Source of the DNA: a virus
Length of the DNA: 63,905 nucleotides
IMG/VR virus record: IMGVR_UViG_3300023180_000052
Coordinates: 1 to 63,905 of that record
Reading direction: 5' to 3' (one strand)
Positions 16,349-27,000 of the stretch are shown piece by piece (positions within the stretch are counted from its first letter, which is position 1; each line of letters opens with the position of its first letter). A program made the position numbers and the translations under genes. A model generated the notes under the pieces. The model saw only the letters and a list, made by a program, of their open reading frames with translations, had not been told where the DNA came from and made no database searches.

Positions 16349-17635
16349 TTAGAGCAAGTCTGCGGCAATATCGGAAAGTTCTGAGCGTTCAGATTTGTGT
16401 AGGCTAGTGTACCCAAAGATCGGCTGACCTTTCATCTTCTCGACTACATAAGTAAGTCCATTAGACCTTGTGTCTAAGTAAGGGTTGTCGATCTGATAGG
16501 GGTCGCCAAGTAGGACTACTTTTGTACCTTCTGCCGCTCTTGTGACAATACTCTTAATCTCATGTTTGGTGAGGTTCTGAGCTTCATCAATAATCATAAA
16601 GGCGTTCTTGAGAGAGCGACCTCTGATTGAGTTGATAGGCTGTATTTCAATGTGGTTCTTCTCGAAATAGAAGTTCCTTTCCTCGCCTTGTTCCATGTCC
16701 CAATAAGGGTTAATCTGATCGAGGTTGTCGAAGAAAGACTGCATCCAAGGTTCGAGCTTTTCACCAACAGCCCCAGGCAGAAATCCGATACCTTTGCCGA
16801 CATCAACTACGGGCTTAGAAAGTAAGATTCGTTGGTAAATCGCTTTCTGATGTAGAGCTGCGGCTAGGGTCAGAAATGTCTTCCCTGTGCCTGCTTTCCC
16901 AAGTAAAGCCACGAGCTTAATATCCTCATCAAGAAGCAAGTCAAGAGCGACTGTTTGCTCTACATTTCTAGGCTTAACTTTTTCAGTTCTGACGTTTTTC
17001 TTCTCAATAGGGAAGAAGCTGTGTTCCTTATACTGAAAGATGTGAGTCTTCTGTTTGTTGTCTACAAAGGTGACATATTGGTTGTCATGTAAAGGGTAAT
17101 CAAAGCACTCTTGTTCCGTAAGTCTGACAGCCCCCTCCCAATATGACTTCTGTAGCTTCGCCATAAGCAAGGGGCTAGGTGTGATCGTTTCGATCTTGCC
17201 TTCTAGGGTACTTTCAGAAGACCCGTCTTTGACATAACCCTCAGAGCGAATACCCATACTTTCACACAAGATTCTGAGATTGGTGTCTCTTGTGATGAGC
17301 GTGAAGTCTTCAAGCTCCTCGTGGTATCTCATAGCTGTCTTGAGGATAAGTAAATCCACATATCGTATTTCAGACGCACTATCGAGTGACTTGATGTCGA
17401 GCTCTTCTGTGTGTGTGACGACTTTGACGTGATCTCCATTATCCATTTCGGTAAGAATGAGATGGCTCGATTTCCGAGCGAGGTGAGACACATGGTTCTT
17501 TTTGTCTTTGAGGACATCAAGCTCCATGATGACGTAAATAGGTATGAGAACGTCAGCTTCCTTGCAGAAGTCTAGCAGGGAAGTGGGTTCATGGATTAAC
17601 ACAGAGGTATCAAGCATAACTGTTTGTTTAGACAT
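16349..17635 (-). CDS. phoH: PhoH-like ATPase with N-terminal PIN domain
   Basis: A 428-residue protein. Residues about 1-140 are a PIN nuclease domain (VMLDTSVLIHEP at the start, then ITRDTNLRILCES). Residues about 215-428 are a PhoH ATPase with Walker A GKAGTGKT, Walker B FMIIDEAQNL and sensor VLLGDPYQIDNPYLD. The arrangement matches the bacterial YlaK/PhoH2 type, thought to unwind and cleave RNA. PhoH is common in marine phages but its phage role is unsettled. SD GGAGA lies before the ATG; divergent from dCMP deaminase. Confidence 0.92.
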   Translation of the reverse strand: MSKQTVMLDTSVLIHEPTSLLDFCKEADVLIPIYVIMELDVLKDKKNHVSHLARKSSHLILTEMDNGDHVKVVTHTEELDIKSLDSASEIRYVDLLILKTAMRYHEELEDFTLITRDTNLRILCESMGIRSEGYVKDGSSESTLEGKIETITPSPLLMAKLQKSYWEGAVRLTEQECFDYPLHDNQYVTFVDNKQKTHIFQYKEHSFFPIEKKNVRTEKVKPRNVEQTVALDLLLDEDIKLVALLGKAGTGKTFLTLAAALHQKAIYQRILLSKPVVDVGKGIGFLPGAVGEKLEPWMQSFFDNLDQINPYWDMEQGEERNFYFEKNHIEIQPINSIRGRSLKNAFMIIDEAQNLTKHEIKSIVTRAAEGTKVVLLGDPYQIDNPYLDTRSNGLTYVVEKMKGQPIFGYTSLHKSERSELSDIAADLL

Positions 17636-17698
17636 TTCTTATCTCCAATCCTTGTCCTATTATGGAATACATAACTACTCTATTAAGGAGAGAAACTT
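17636..17698. promoter_or_regulatory. Divergent control region between phoH and the deaminase gene
   Basis: A 63-base gap between divergent starts. It carries a GGAGA on each strand as SD and CTATTATGG, a weak -10 candidate on the plus strand. No confident -35 is seen. Confidence 0.35.
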
Positions 17699-18166
17699 AT
17701 GATGAATCCCAAACATTTAAAAATAAGACTCCAACAATGCGATTTAATCGCCTCAGCGTCACCTTGTGGGCGTAGGAAAGTTGGTGCGTTAATTTTAGAC
17801 CCTCTTTCAAATATTGTAATAAGTGAGGGTTATAATGGAACGCCACGAGGAAACAGGTCGCCCTTGTGTGGAGGTCATACTTGTAAGAGAGATACTCTGA
17901 ATGTAGCGAGTGGTACGAGAAATGATGTGGGTTGTCATCATGCAGAAGCGAACGCTATACTTAATGCCTGTAGAGTGGGTCAGACTACTATGGGGAAATG
18001 GTTAATAGTAAACTGTGACCCTTGTTTAATGTGTGCGAAGATGATTCATCACGCAGGCATAGAAATGGTTATCGCACCTTTAGATCATGGTGGGGTACAT
18101 GGAGAGGGGCTGTCTTACTTGTTAGAAAACCAAGTCAGAATCAAAGGGTTTTCCGAGTTCTTTTAG
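17699..18166 (+). CDS. dCMP deaminase
   Basis: A 155-residue zinc deaminase converting dCMP to dUMP for ThyX. CHHAEANAIL supplies the zinc His and catalytic Glu; CDPCLMC supplies the two zinc Cys. GYNGTPRG is the typical substrate-loop motif of dCMP deaminases. Length fits. Two ATGs lie in tandem (17699 and 17702) after AAGGAGA. The candidate promoter for the next gene begins inside its last codons. Confidence 0.92.
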   Translation: MMNPKHLKIRLQQCDLIASASPCGRRKVGALILDPLSNIVISEGYNGTPRGNRSPLCGGHTCKRDTLNVASGTRNDVGCHHAEANAILNACRVGQTTMGKWLIVNCDPCLMCAKMIHHAGIEMVIAPLDHGGVHGEGLSYLLENQVRIKGFSEFF

Positions 18167-18179
18167 CTTCTTTATAATG
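18157..18179 (+). promoter_or_regulatory. Candidate phage promoter, TTTTAG...TATAATG type
   Basis: GTTCTTTTAG, four bases, then TTTATAATG. It nearly matches the element at 36351-36373 upstream of the capsid genes. It lies about 45 bases before the ATG at 18223. Confidence 0.5.
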
Positions 18180-18222
18180 CTCTTAGAGGAAAACATAGTG
18201 TTAGTTTATTAGGGGTAGCTTT

Positions 18223-19365
18223 ATGTCTTTAGCAGAGAACAAGAAATACATTCGACTAGCCTACTTAAAGTCTAGGTATGGTTCGGATAGCTTTGGTTAT
18301 GACTCTTATAGTGATGAGGACTTTGCCTTTGAGAAGATAAGTGACGAGATGTTCGCTGATAGCGAAAGACCTCTTAAGAATCCTAGAATGCCAGGCTGTG
18401 ACCCACATAAAGTCCCAAGTAAAGGTTCGGGTGATGGTGAGTGTTATCAAGTCCACAAAGACTATGGCACAGCTAAATCGGGCGAGAATGGTAGTGACGA
18501 GCGTAAAGAATACATGGTCAATTATCGTAAGCATCACTACGACTATAAGACAGGTCCAAAAGACGGCATGGATAGTAGGAAAATCGTACCTAAGCCAAAA
18601 GGAGATAAGCTTGATCGCTCTCAGAAGAAAGAGGCGACTCTCATTTCTGAGCTTCGCCAAGAGCGTATGGGGCTTTTGAAGATGGCTTACGAAAACCCAC
18701 ATTTGAGGGGTGAAATAATGCCTCTTCTTAAAAAAAAAGCATATAGGAAAAGCAAGTCCGAGAAAGTGAAAAAGCCCTGTAAGCCTTTGAAAAGTTATGG
18801 GAAAGGCAATACTCCTACGAAAGAAGATAAGCTCCAATACTTAAAAGACTATGCAGACGGCAAGTACACAGGTGGGGAATGTTATAACATTTACCACGAA
18901 TGGGGCAATGCTCCGGGAAAAGGTGGGGACAGGAAGAAATACTTTGAGTGGTATAACAGCGAAGTGAGGGGGAAAAACCCCTCAGCTCAGACTATTCAAA
19001 GGTCGCCTGAAAATAAAAGAGAGATAGCAGACGCAAACTTTTTCACCTTTTTTGAAGGTAAGAAATCTCCTCAAAAAACAGTTCAATCTATTAAATGGTT
19101 TTTAAAATCTGAAGGAGTCTCAGAAGACGAATGGGGCGATTATTTACCAAAAGGTGTGAGTCAAGGCACTTCCCCTAGTAGTGATAGTAGTAGTGATAGT
19201 AGTAGTAGTTCAAAGAAGAAGAAGAAGAAGAATAAGAGTACTTCTACGCCTTCACAGACTTCTACGCCTTCACAGACTTCTACGCCTTCACAGACTTCTG
19301 CACCTTCCTCAAGCAGTAGTCCAAAGAAGACAATAGTACAAAGAAGAAATCGTAGAAGGGATTAA
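18223..19365 (+). CDS. Hypothetical protein with internal duplication and LAY module
   Basis: A 380-residue basic protein. It opens with KYIRLAYLKSR and has a fuller LLKMAYENPHLRGEIMPLL module at about residues 150-168. On either side of it lie two copies of a 40-residue unit: GDGECYQVHKDYGT...ERKEYMVNY and TGGECYNIYHEWGN...RKKYFEWY. The C-terminus is low complexity: Ser runs, a Lys run and three TSTPSQ repeats. It looks like a DNA- or surface-associated virion protein, but this is inference. Preceded by a promoter candidate and SD AGGGG. Confidence 0.65.
   Translation: MSLAENKKYIRLAYLKSRYGSDSFGYDSYSDEDFAFEKISDEMFADSERPLKNPRMPGCDPHKVPSKGSGDGECYQVHKDYGTAKSGENGSDERKEYMVNYRKHHYDYKTGPKDGMDSRKIVPKPKGDKLDRSQKKEATLISELRQERMGLLKMAYENPHLRGEIMPLLKKKAYRKSKSEKVKKPCKPLKSYGKGNTPTKEDKLQYLKDYADGKYTGGECYNIYHEWGNAPGKGGDRKKYFEWYNSEVRGKNPSAQTIQRSPENKREIADANFFTFFEGKKSPQKTVQSIKWFLKSEGVSEDEWGDYLPKGVSQGTSPSSDSSSDSSSSSKKKKKKNKSTSTPSQTSTPSQTSTPSQTSAPSSSSSPKKTIVQRRNRRRD
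19240..19298 (+). repeat. 18-bp tandem repeat, three copies
   Basis: Unit ACTTCTACGCCTTCACAG repeated three times plus a partial copy, coding for TSTPSQ. Exact repetition suggests recent slippage. Confidence 0.85.
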
Positions 19366-19369
19366 GCCG

Positions 19370-20035
19370 ATGAGTAACGAAGTAAGAAATGAGCTGAATC
19401 GTAGGAAAATGGTCAGAACAGCAGGTGAAGTTCGCTTCATCAAAGATCATGGTGATGACTCTAACGCTTGGGCTTGGGGTCAACACCCACCTTCACAGCG
19501 TGTTATGGACATAAACCACACCTACAATAAGAAATGTGTAAAGAACCTCTCTAAAGTTCTCAAGTCTACTCTTATGAGTCTTGGTCACGCTATGTCTGCG
19601 TACACCGTATTCGCTAAGATGAAGTCTCGTGATATTTCCCCTGACGGCAACTTAGGGGGTCGTGGTTATATCATGGAAATCAAAGCAATCCGTAGACAGT
19701 ACATGAATGTAGTAGAAGCCCTCTCAGCTATGTCTGACACGATCTATGATGAGATCACAGCAGACCATTGGGCAGACGCTCAAGGTCGTTTAGTTCAAGA
19801 AGTCTTAAACGAGGTCGAGGAAATAAAAGACGACCCAGAGGCTTGGGCTGAAACACAAGAAGATATGACCACCCTAGTAGATAAAGCACATGAAAAAAGG
19901 GAACAGGCTAAGGCTAAGAAAAAGCCCGAAGACCTCAAACCCGAAAGAGACTTTTCTTCATCTAGGGGTAAGACGGCTAACCTTTCAACTTCAGCCACTA
20001 GGGTGGCTCAGAAATACATGAGGGAAATGATATGA
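19370..20035 (+). CDS. Conserved large-phage protein, probably virion-associated
   Basis: A 221-residue protein. FIKDHGDDSNAWAWG, then LMSLGHAMSAYTVFAKMKSRDISPDGNLGGRGYI, then RRQYMNVVEALSAMSDTIYDEI, form a helical core that I remember as conserved near packaging genes of large phages. The tail is Lys-rich and ends ATRVAQKYMREMI, an RVA.xY(L/M) module. It overlaps the next gene by ATGA. Function unknown. Confidence 0.6.
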   Translation: MSNEVRNELNRRKMVRTAGEVRFIKDHGDDSNAWAWGQHPPSQRVMDINHTYNKKCVKNLSKVLKSTLMSLGHAMSAYTVFAKMKSRDISPDGNLGGRGYIMEIKAIRRQYMNVVEALSAMSDTIYDEITADHWADAQGRLVQEVLNEVEEIKDDPEAWAETQEDMTTLVDKAHEKREQAKAKKKPEDLKPERDFSSSRGKTANLSTSATRVAQKYMREMI

Positions 20036-22659
20036 GTAATAGCAAACTTCCTAATGGGGGCTACTCCCTCACTAATGGTTCTAACTATATGTTAGACGGA
20101 TTTCAGTTCGATACAGAGTATGGAAATGGAGTCTATGAGAAAGCAAGGCTACCCGAAGCTAAGGGACTAGCTACGCTTCCTAGTGGAATGATACCTCCTG
20201 ATTCACCCTTAACCTCAGACTTGCCGACAGGGGTGGAAGTAGACCTCGATCTCGACTTGTCTGACCTAACAAAAGATGCTTCCGAGCAACTTATCCCTCT
20301 AGTAGATCACTCTTGGTTAGCGTCTAACCCACAAGAGAATCTTGATGGTATGCGTACTCACGAAGAAATCTTAGAACAATTTGCTGAGGGTCGTTTTGAA
20401 CACCCTCAAGCCAACCAACTCAAGACCCTTGAGGAGTCTTGGGCAGATGGCTCGACAACAGGATTAGAAATAATCCCCAATAGCCAACGCACTCATCAGA
20501 AATACACAAATCCGTACCATGAGCATCAATCAGAGTTGCCAGGGGACGATTATCGTCAAAAGGTAGAACAAGGCTCTCGTAAAGTGGCTTACGGAAATGA
20601 GACTCTTGATGAAATAGTAGACAGCCTTTCATTAGACGGCAAGACTGCTAGTAGACTCATGTCAGACTTATCTGATGAGTATGGTCTGCATGGTCGAGTC
20701 TATGTAAAGGAAGCAAGTTTCCCTGGTCTCTTTAATGGGCGTTGGGACGAGGTAATCAATAAGCGTTGTGCTACCTCTATGTATATTATCCCTAGTAAGT
20801 CTGATTGTGCCTTTGATCGCTTCTTGGGCATGAAGGTAGTCGCTTCAGTAGAGGACATTCCTTGGAAAGAGGCTTATCAGACCCTCATGCCTAAACTTGA
20901 GACTTATGGTGTCACAAAGGTGTCGGGGTCTAGCTATGCTTCAATGCTTCGCCAAGCGTTCGTTGACGTTATGGAAGGTCGTATTGAGTCTCCTGTGCAG
21001 TCCTCTACTTGGTTTCAAGTTCAACCCGATCAGACGAATCTTATTTCTATTGATCGAGCTAAGGTTGCTCTTGAGCAGTTTGAGGTGGACAACCCTTTCA
21101 TAGAGACGCAAGAGCAAAGACACCTTTCAGCTACCGAGTCTCGCCTTAATAGGATTGCGAAACAGCTTGTCGATCAGCATTTAGTGGAAGGCGAAATCGT
21201 TGAAGACGTTCTTCAGAGTGATCGCACAGCGAGTGCTAAAATTGATCGTCTTTACGAGATCGCTTCACAGCCTGTAGTCGCATCTTCGTATGAGGGGCAA
21301 GGCAAGGAAGCTAAGTTGCTCAACCCTTACAAGTCTACTCTCGACCCGAACGCTAAAGTCATTTCTGCCACTCAGAAAGACAAGATCGCTTCAGCGAAGA
21401 AATGCCAAGAGAAAGTCGCTAAGCTCATTCAGCAAGGCTTGATCTCTATTTCTGAGGTAGAGGAAGTAACCAAGACAGCTTCAACTCCTGAAGCGAAGTT
21501 GGCTTCTGTTTACGAGTTCCTTTCTCGTCCTGCACAGGTTCAGAAATACATGGGGGAGCAAGAAGCCCACTACATGACTAAGAAGTCTACTATTGACCCT
21601 AACGCTCATGTAGATAACAAAGAAGCTCGCAACCTCGCACAGAGAAATATTGTAGCTCAGACTAAGATCGCTAAGATGATCGAGAGTGGGCTTATTTCCT
21701 ATGACGAAGTAGCCGTTGCAATCAAGGGTCAGAAGACTCCCGAAAGCAAAGTCGCTTCCGTATTTGCTTTCCTTGCGAAGCCACAAAAGACTGCTTCCTA
21801 CAATCAGTATAGTGTGACAGAACATCGCATGGTTAAGAGTCGTAATAAGCCTCTTGATGAAGTCCCTAATATGGAGAAGCGAGCGAGTGCCAACCTTTGG
21901 AAAGAAGCTCACTCTAAGGTAGATCGTCTTGTTAGTGCAGGCTTGCTTTCACAAGAGAAGTACGAGTCATTAAGTGGTATTTCTGACCCGAATGACTTTG
22001 TACGCAAAGCGTTTGATATTGCGTCTAAGCCTAGTGAAGCCACCGAGTATCAAGGTGGTGAAACAGCTCATTTCCTTAACAGCAAAAAGTCAGCTCAGAT
22101 GACAGAATCTGAAGTGCGTGTAGCTACATGGCTTCGACAGAAGATGTCAGAGGGTTCAGCAGGCGAGGAACTTGACATCTTACTCTCTACTAGGTTCTCT
22201 CAGAATGTTCTTCAAGATCACCAATCTCGTATCGCTTCACTTAGAAATGAACACGAGGGTGTTTCGGGTCATGCTTATGTAGACGCAGAAGCCTACATGA
22301 CACAAGGTACAGAGGGTTGTGAGAAGGGTGCTCTTATTCACAGAGCAAACCAAATCCCAACACTTCTTAAAACAGCGAAATGTGGTACTTGCGTGTTCAA
22401 CTCAGGAGGCTCTTGTCAGAAGTACAACAAGGTTGTAGTGGCGAGTGCTTCTGAAATCGTTGAGGACAAAGAGCAGTATCAGAAAGAAATGATTAGGCTT
22501 GCCAATGCGAGTGACGCAGAGCAGACGGCATCTCTTTTCGTAAATAACTACGATGAGTCTGAGTTTGGTTTGACCCAAGCAGGCTCGAATGTAGATTTCT
22601 CAGATTCACCGACAACAGCTACCGTAGGTGATGTTCTTTTCGGTGGCTTTGAAGTGTAA
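20032..22659 (+). CDS. Large repeat protein, probably structural
   Basis: An 875-residue protein with no known enzymatic motif. Four related helical repeats of about 50-60 residues lie at about 373-423, 456-515, 539-600 and 622-682. The pattern is K(I/V)..L(I/V)..GL(I/L)S..E, a P-E-x-K-(L/V)-AS turn, then a Pro-Tyr end. Near residues 784-795 is a C-G-T-C...C motif (AKCGTCVF, GGSC) with a fourth ligand unclear. It begins with an ATGA overlap and sits upstream of the terminase. A neck, head-completion or core role is plausible. Confidence 0.6.
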   Translation: MSNSKLPNGGYSLTNGSNYMLDGFQFDTEYGNGVYEKARLPEAKGLATLPSGMIPPDSPLTSDLPTGVEVDLDLDLSDLTKDASEQLIPLVDHSWLASNPQENLDGMRTHEEILEQFAEGRFEHPQANQLKTLEESWADGSTTGLEIIPNSQRTHQKYTNPYHEHQSELPGDDYRQKVEQGSRKVAYGNETLDEIVDSLSLDGKTASRLMSDLSDEYGLHGRVYVKEASFPGLFNGRWDEVINKRCATSMYIIPSKSDCAFDRFLGMKVVASVEDIPWKEAYQTLMPKLETYGVTKVSGSSYASMLRQAFVDVMEGRIESPVQSSTWFQVQPDQTNLISIDRAKVALEQFEVDNPFIETQEQRHLSATESRLNRIAKQLVDQHLVEGEIVEDVLQSDRTASAKIDRLYEIASQPVVASSYEGQGKEAKLLNPYKSTLDPNAKVISATQKDKIASAKKCQEKVAKLIQQGLISISEVEEVTKTASTPEAKLASVYEFLSRPAQVQKYMGEQEAHYMTKKSTIDPNAHVDNKEARNLAQRNIVAQTKIAKMIESGLISYDEVAVAIKGQKTPESKVASVFAFLAKPQKTASYNQYSVTEHRMVKSRNKPLDEVPNMEKRASANLWKEAHSKVDRLVSAGLLSQEKYESLSGISDPNDFVRKAFDIASKPSEATEYQGGETAHFLNSKKSAQMTESEVRVATWLRQKMSEGSAGEELDILLSTRFSQNVLQDHQSRIASLRNEHEGVSGHAYVDAEAYMTQGTEGCEKGALIHRANQIPTLLKTAKCGTCVFNSGGSCQKYNKVVVASASEIVEDKEQYQKEMIRLANASDAEQTASLFVNNYDESEFGLTQAGSNVDFSDSPTTATVGDVLFGGFEV

Positions 22660-22669
22660 GGAGTAGGAA

Positions 22670-23335
22670 ATGCCATTACCTCAGTATCTACAAAAATCGA
22701 CAGTCACAGCCCCTTTTAAAATGCTTGTGGCTCATCATACGAGAGCTTCAGACCCGTCTAAGGGAGAAGCAGGTAATCCTGTTAAGATTCGTAATGGCTT
22801 TGAAATGCAAGTCGTGACGACACAGCATAGAACAGCCGTCTTGGGCTATCTACAAGAGAACACACCTGTTCTTGTTATTAAGGTTAATAGTGCTGACTTT
22901 GCTAATCCTGCGATTGGCAACCCTCCACCTTATTATGACCTTGATACTATCCAAGCTCTTGCGAGTGACATTCAGAAAAGCGACCAAGTGAGTCCTCTTT
23001 CAGCAGGTGTCCATTTCGGTCAAGCTCATGGTCATGGTGTGGGGGCTATCCCTGTACTAGCGAGTGAGTTAGCTGTTGCTCTTAACTCCCTTGATGGTAT
23101 TGAAGCGAATGTCAGCAATCTTGATAATACTAAGGTTGAGATTTCCACTTCAGCAGTAGATGACGCACTTATTCTAAATGTAGTGAGCTACTCGTACTTG
23201 CTACTTAACGGTGTCCCACCTTTCACGATTGAAGACACAGATGGAAATACTCTGTATGACCCTGCTATTGCAGGGACTTCTTCGGGTACTATAAAGGCGA
23301 ACAGTAAGGACATTGGCTCGATTAGAAGCATTTAA
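22670..23335 (+). CDS. Hypothetical beta-rich protein
   Basis: A 221-residue protein with alternating hydrophobics and Gly/Asn turns, no Cys, no membrane segment. The style is that of a virion protein (GVHFGQAHGHGVGAIPVLASEL in the middle; EDTDGNTLYDP near the end). SD AAGGAGTAGG precedes the ATG. Position between the large repeat protein and the candidate small terminase suggests head or neck. No family recognised. Confidence 0.55.
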   Translation: MPLPQYLQKSTVTAPFKMLVAHHTRASDPSKGEAGNPVKIRNGFEMQVVTTQHRTAVLGYLQENTPVLVIKVNSADFANPAIGNPPPYYDLDTIQALASDIQKSDQVSPLSAGVHFGQAHGHGVGAIPVLASELAVALNSLDGIEANVSNLDNTKVEISTSAVDDALILNVVSYSYLLLNGVPPFTIEDTDGNTLYDPAIAGTSSGTIKANSKDIGSIRSI

Positions 23336-23353
23336 TCAGAAAGGACATTTCCC

Positions 23354-24016
23354 ATGCAAAACTTAATTCCTAAAGGGGCAACCCGTGTTCAAGTGACAGA
23401 CGAAGTAGGGAAAGTTGTGTGGAGAAAGCCCTCTGATGTACGCACAACGGATTCGATTAAGTTTAATCCGAATACAGGCGAGCCTTATGTTATGTTCGGG
23501 ACTCCTGGGGTCGGTCCAAAAACAGCAAGCACCCCTACGCAACTACCTCCCTCTAATGCTGTCATTTCAGCGATTAAGACTCGCAAGAAGGACAGCCTAG
23601 ATGCTGACGAAATAGTTCAAGTCACCAAAGCTAACCCCGACTCGTCTAATGTACTGACCAAAGTCATTGAGGGTTTAGCAGAGGAATCGGCTTCACTAGC
23701 TTTTGAGAGACAAGAGGCAGAGCGTAAGGGTGAATCTACTTCTCAGATTAGTATGCGTAGAGTCCAAGCACTCAAGGCTGTTGGAGATACTTGGCTCAAG
23801 AAGAAAGAAATCATTTCTTCAAAGGGTGTAGACCTAGAGTCGCCTTCATTTAAGATTATTTTTACACATATCGCTGAGACATTCCGTAAGGCTTGTGATG
23901 AAGCAGGTGTCAGACCCGAAATGGCAGAGAGTGTCTTTGCTGAGTTCGGCAAGTTAGTTGACGATCAAGATTGGATAACTGAAGCTAAGGCAAAAATGGA
24001 GAAGGGTGACGACTAA
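23354..24016 (+). CDS. Candidate small terminase subunit
   Basis: A 220-residue helical protein immediately before the large terminase (2 bases between stop and start), the normal place for TerS. The N-terminal part is beta-like with Thr/Pro linkers. The core has MRRVQALKAVGDTWLKKKEI and IFTHIAETFRKACDEAGVRPEM, conserved in my memory next to terminases of large phages. A DNA-binding HTH is not obvious. The assignment rests mainly on position; an unrelated head protein is the alternative. Confidence 0.45.
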   Translation: MQNLIPKGATRVQVTDEVGKVVWRKPSDVRTTDSIKFNPNTGEPYVMFGTPGVGPKTASTPTQLPPSNAVISAIKTRKKDSLDADEIVQVTKANPDSSNVLTKVIEGLAEESASLAFERQEAERKGESTSQISMRRVQALKAVGDTWLKKKEIISSKGVDLESPSFKIIFTHIAETFRKACDEAGVRPEMAESVFAEFGKLVDDQDWITEAKAKMEKGDD

Positions 24017-24018
24017 GA

Positions 24019-27000
24019 ATGAGTTTTTCCTCTTTAGCTATTTCAGCGAGTGCGAGGGCAGGAAAGCAGTCAGAAAAGAACGCAGATATTATCGAGTTCG
24101 TGGAAGCCCCTTGGGGCTTGAAGATGAAGCTATTTCCTGTTCAGCGAGTGATCTTAAAAGTTCACTACGGGCTTGAATTAGATGATACCAAGACCTTTGA
24201 AATATCTGATTGGCGAAGGCAGAACGTAGAAGTACATACTGAAAAATCTTATCTCAAGAAACTTTATGACGAAGGTCGGTGCAACGTAGGTGAGGTAATC
24301 CCTGGCAAACAACGTAGGGAAATGATCTTGTCAATCGGTAGACGTTCGGGGAAATGCGTCACAGGAGACACTCTTGTCACTACAGATAGAGGACTCGTCA
24401 GAATAGATTCTTTAGGTGATGTGAATGGGGCTGAGTTTCAGCCTCTTTCTGTGTCCGTTACTCAAGAGGGAGGTCGAGTTTCAAGGTCTGCTTATTTCTA
24501 TAATGGTGGTGTTCGTCAGACGAAGTACTTTAGAACCAAGTCGGGATATGACCTTGAGGGAACAGGCAACCATCGAGTGAAAGTCCTTACTCCCGAATGT
24601 GAGATCAAGTGGAAGTTTCTCCAAGATATTTCTGAAGGAGATATGGTTGGTATCAACAGGAGCAATAACCTATTTCCTTATAACTACTTATGTCTCAGCA
24701 AGTATAAAGAGGGACTCACTGACCAAGAACATCTCCCTAACTACTTAGACGAGAAATGGGGTCAGCTTCTAGGTATTTTAGTGGGTGACGGCTTATGGAC
24801 AGAACATAGATGCGTTAAAGTTTCTGTGGGGGAAAGTGGCTTTGACAACTACCTAGTTAACTTCTTTAAGAGTTTGTTTAAAAGAGTCTCTTACTACCCT
24901 GACTTGAGAACCGAAAATGCAGGGTCTGTAGTAGCAAATGGTTCATATAACCGACTTTTCTTAGACCGACTAGGTTGGGTTATAGATGTCACTTCTAGCA
25001 CGAAAGAAATACCTCATTCAATCAAGGCTTCTCCTGCTTTAGTTCAGATGGCATTTCTGAGAGGGTTATTTGAGACAGATGGCTGTGTTTCAGGGCCGAA
25101 GATAGCTTTCAGCACAGTGTCGTCAGAGTTGGCTCGTCAAGTTCAAGTGATGTTGTTAAACTTAGGGATTACTTCGAGCCGATCTGAGAGAGTGCGTTCT
25201 AAAAAGAACCACTCAAATGAGTTCGTTGTTTCTATTAAAGGCTCAAGGTCTAAGAGAACTTTTGCACAAAAGATCGGGTTTATTTCTGAGAGGAAAAAGA
25301 AGCTACTTCAAGAGCTAGTTTCGACCCTCACATATCGGGAGTCGAGAGAGGGCGTTCCGTTCTTCCTAGACCTCTTGAAGAAAGAGGGTTTGAACCTTTA
25401 CTCTTATGATAAGAACACCATTCCTTATTGGAAGCTCAAGGAAATCCTTCCTCAGCTTAGGGGTGAGATCAGACAGAAATGTGAAACGCTAATAGACGCT
25501 GACTACTACTTTGACCCTGTAGTTGAAGTGAGGGATTCTGAGAATCGGGTGTATGACTTGAATGTGCCTGATGGTTCGAGCTTCTTGGCGAATGGCTTCA
25601 CTAACCACAACACGACTATTTCTGCGTGTATTGCGGCTTATGAGACGTACAAACTCATCAAGAAACAAGACCCTCAGAAATACTACGGACTTCCTGCGAG
25701 CAATAACATTCAGATCATTTCGGTGGCGACAGATAAAGACCAAGCAGGGTTGCTCTATCAAGAAGTGTCGGGTCACTATCGCAACTGTTCTTTCTTCGGT
25801 CCATACACAGCGAATAATACTCTGAGCTATGCTCGATTTCAGACCCCTGCCGATGTTGAAAAGTACGGTAGGTACATTGAGAATTCGAGTGCGAAAGCAA
25901 CGCTCAAAGTCACCTTCAGATCATGTGTCGCTAAGGGTCTTCGTGGTGCAGGTAATATATGCGTTATTCTTGACGAGGTTGCTCACTTTACAGAGTCGGG
26001 TCAATCGGGTGCTGAGGAAGTGTATAACGCTGTTGTGCCTTCGACCTCAGCATATTCACCGAAAGACCCCGACAACCCTACTGTTCCTATTGGAGAAGTA
26101 GAGGGTCGTGTTATTCTCATTTCTTCGCCACTAGGTAAACAGGGTCTGTTCTATAATCTATTTCAGATCGGTATGCGAGGAGGTAAAGCGAGCGAGAATA
26201 TCCTTGCCGTTCAAGCTCCTACTTGGGAAGTAAACCCCACCGTCCCTGCTGAGGAATTCGAGAAGCATTATCTTAAAAATGCGGCTGTCTTCTTTACGGA
26301 GTATGGTGGCGAGTTTACAGATCGTACTAGGGGTTGGATTGAAAAGTCTGAGGACTTGTTTGCCTGCGTTGATGTCGGTCTTAGAGCAAAACAGAAAGCT
26401 CCTGCGAGGAAACCTCATTTCATGGGGATTGACTTGGGTCTTGTAGGTGACGGCACAGCGATAGCAATCGGGCATCTTGAGGAAGATAAGATTGTTGTGG
26501 ACTTGGTGACACAGATCAAAGCAGGTGAGGGAGAGTATGCTGAAAAAGATCGCTTAGACTTTGATGATGTAGCTGATTGGATTCTTGAAATGACCAAGAA
26601 GTTCTATGTGGTTGAGGGTATCTTTGACCAATGGGCAGGTATCCCCTTAGAGCAAGCGTTGTCGAAGCGTGGTTTAGGTCAGATGAAATCGGTGCAGATG
26701 ACGAAGCAGTTGACCTCTCAGATTTTCCAAAACTTTAAGGACATGATGTGGGACGAAAGGCTTGGTTTATATGACCGACCTAACCCTGAAGAAGATGGAC
26801 ATGAGCCTTACATACAAGAGCTTTTAGAGCTTCAAGCGAAGGTTCAGAGTAAACACCTCATTACTGTAGAAGCACCACAAGTACAGGGCAAACATGACGA
26901 TATGTCAGACGCATTAACTCGTATGATTTGGATAGCTTCTCAGCAGATAGGGAAGCAGAGGTATTTCGCAGGAGGTTCGGGTAGATCATCAATGGGCAAC

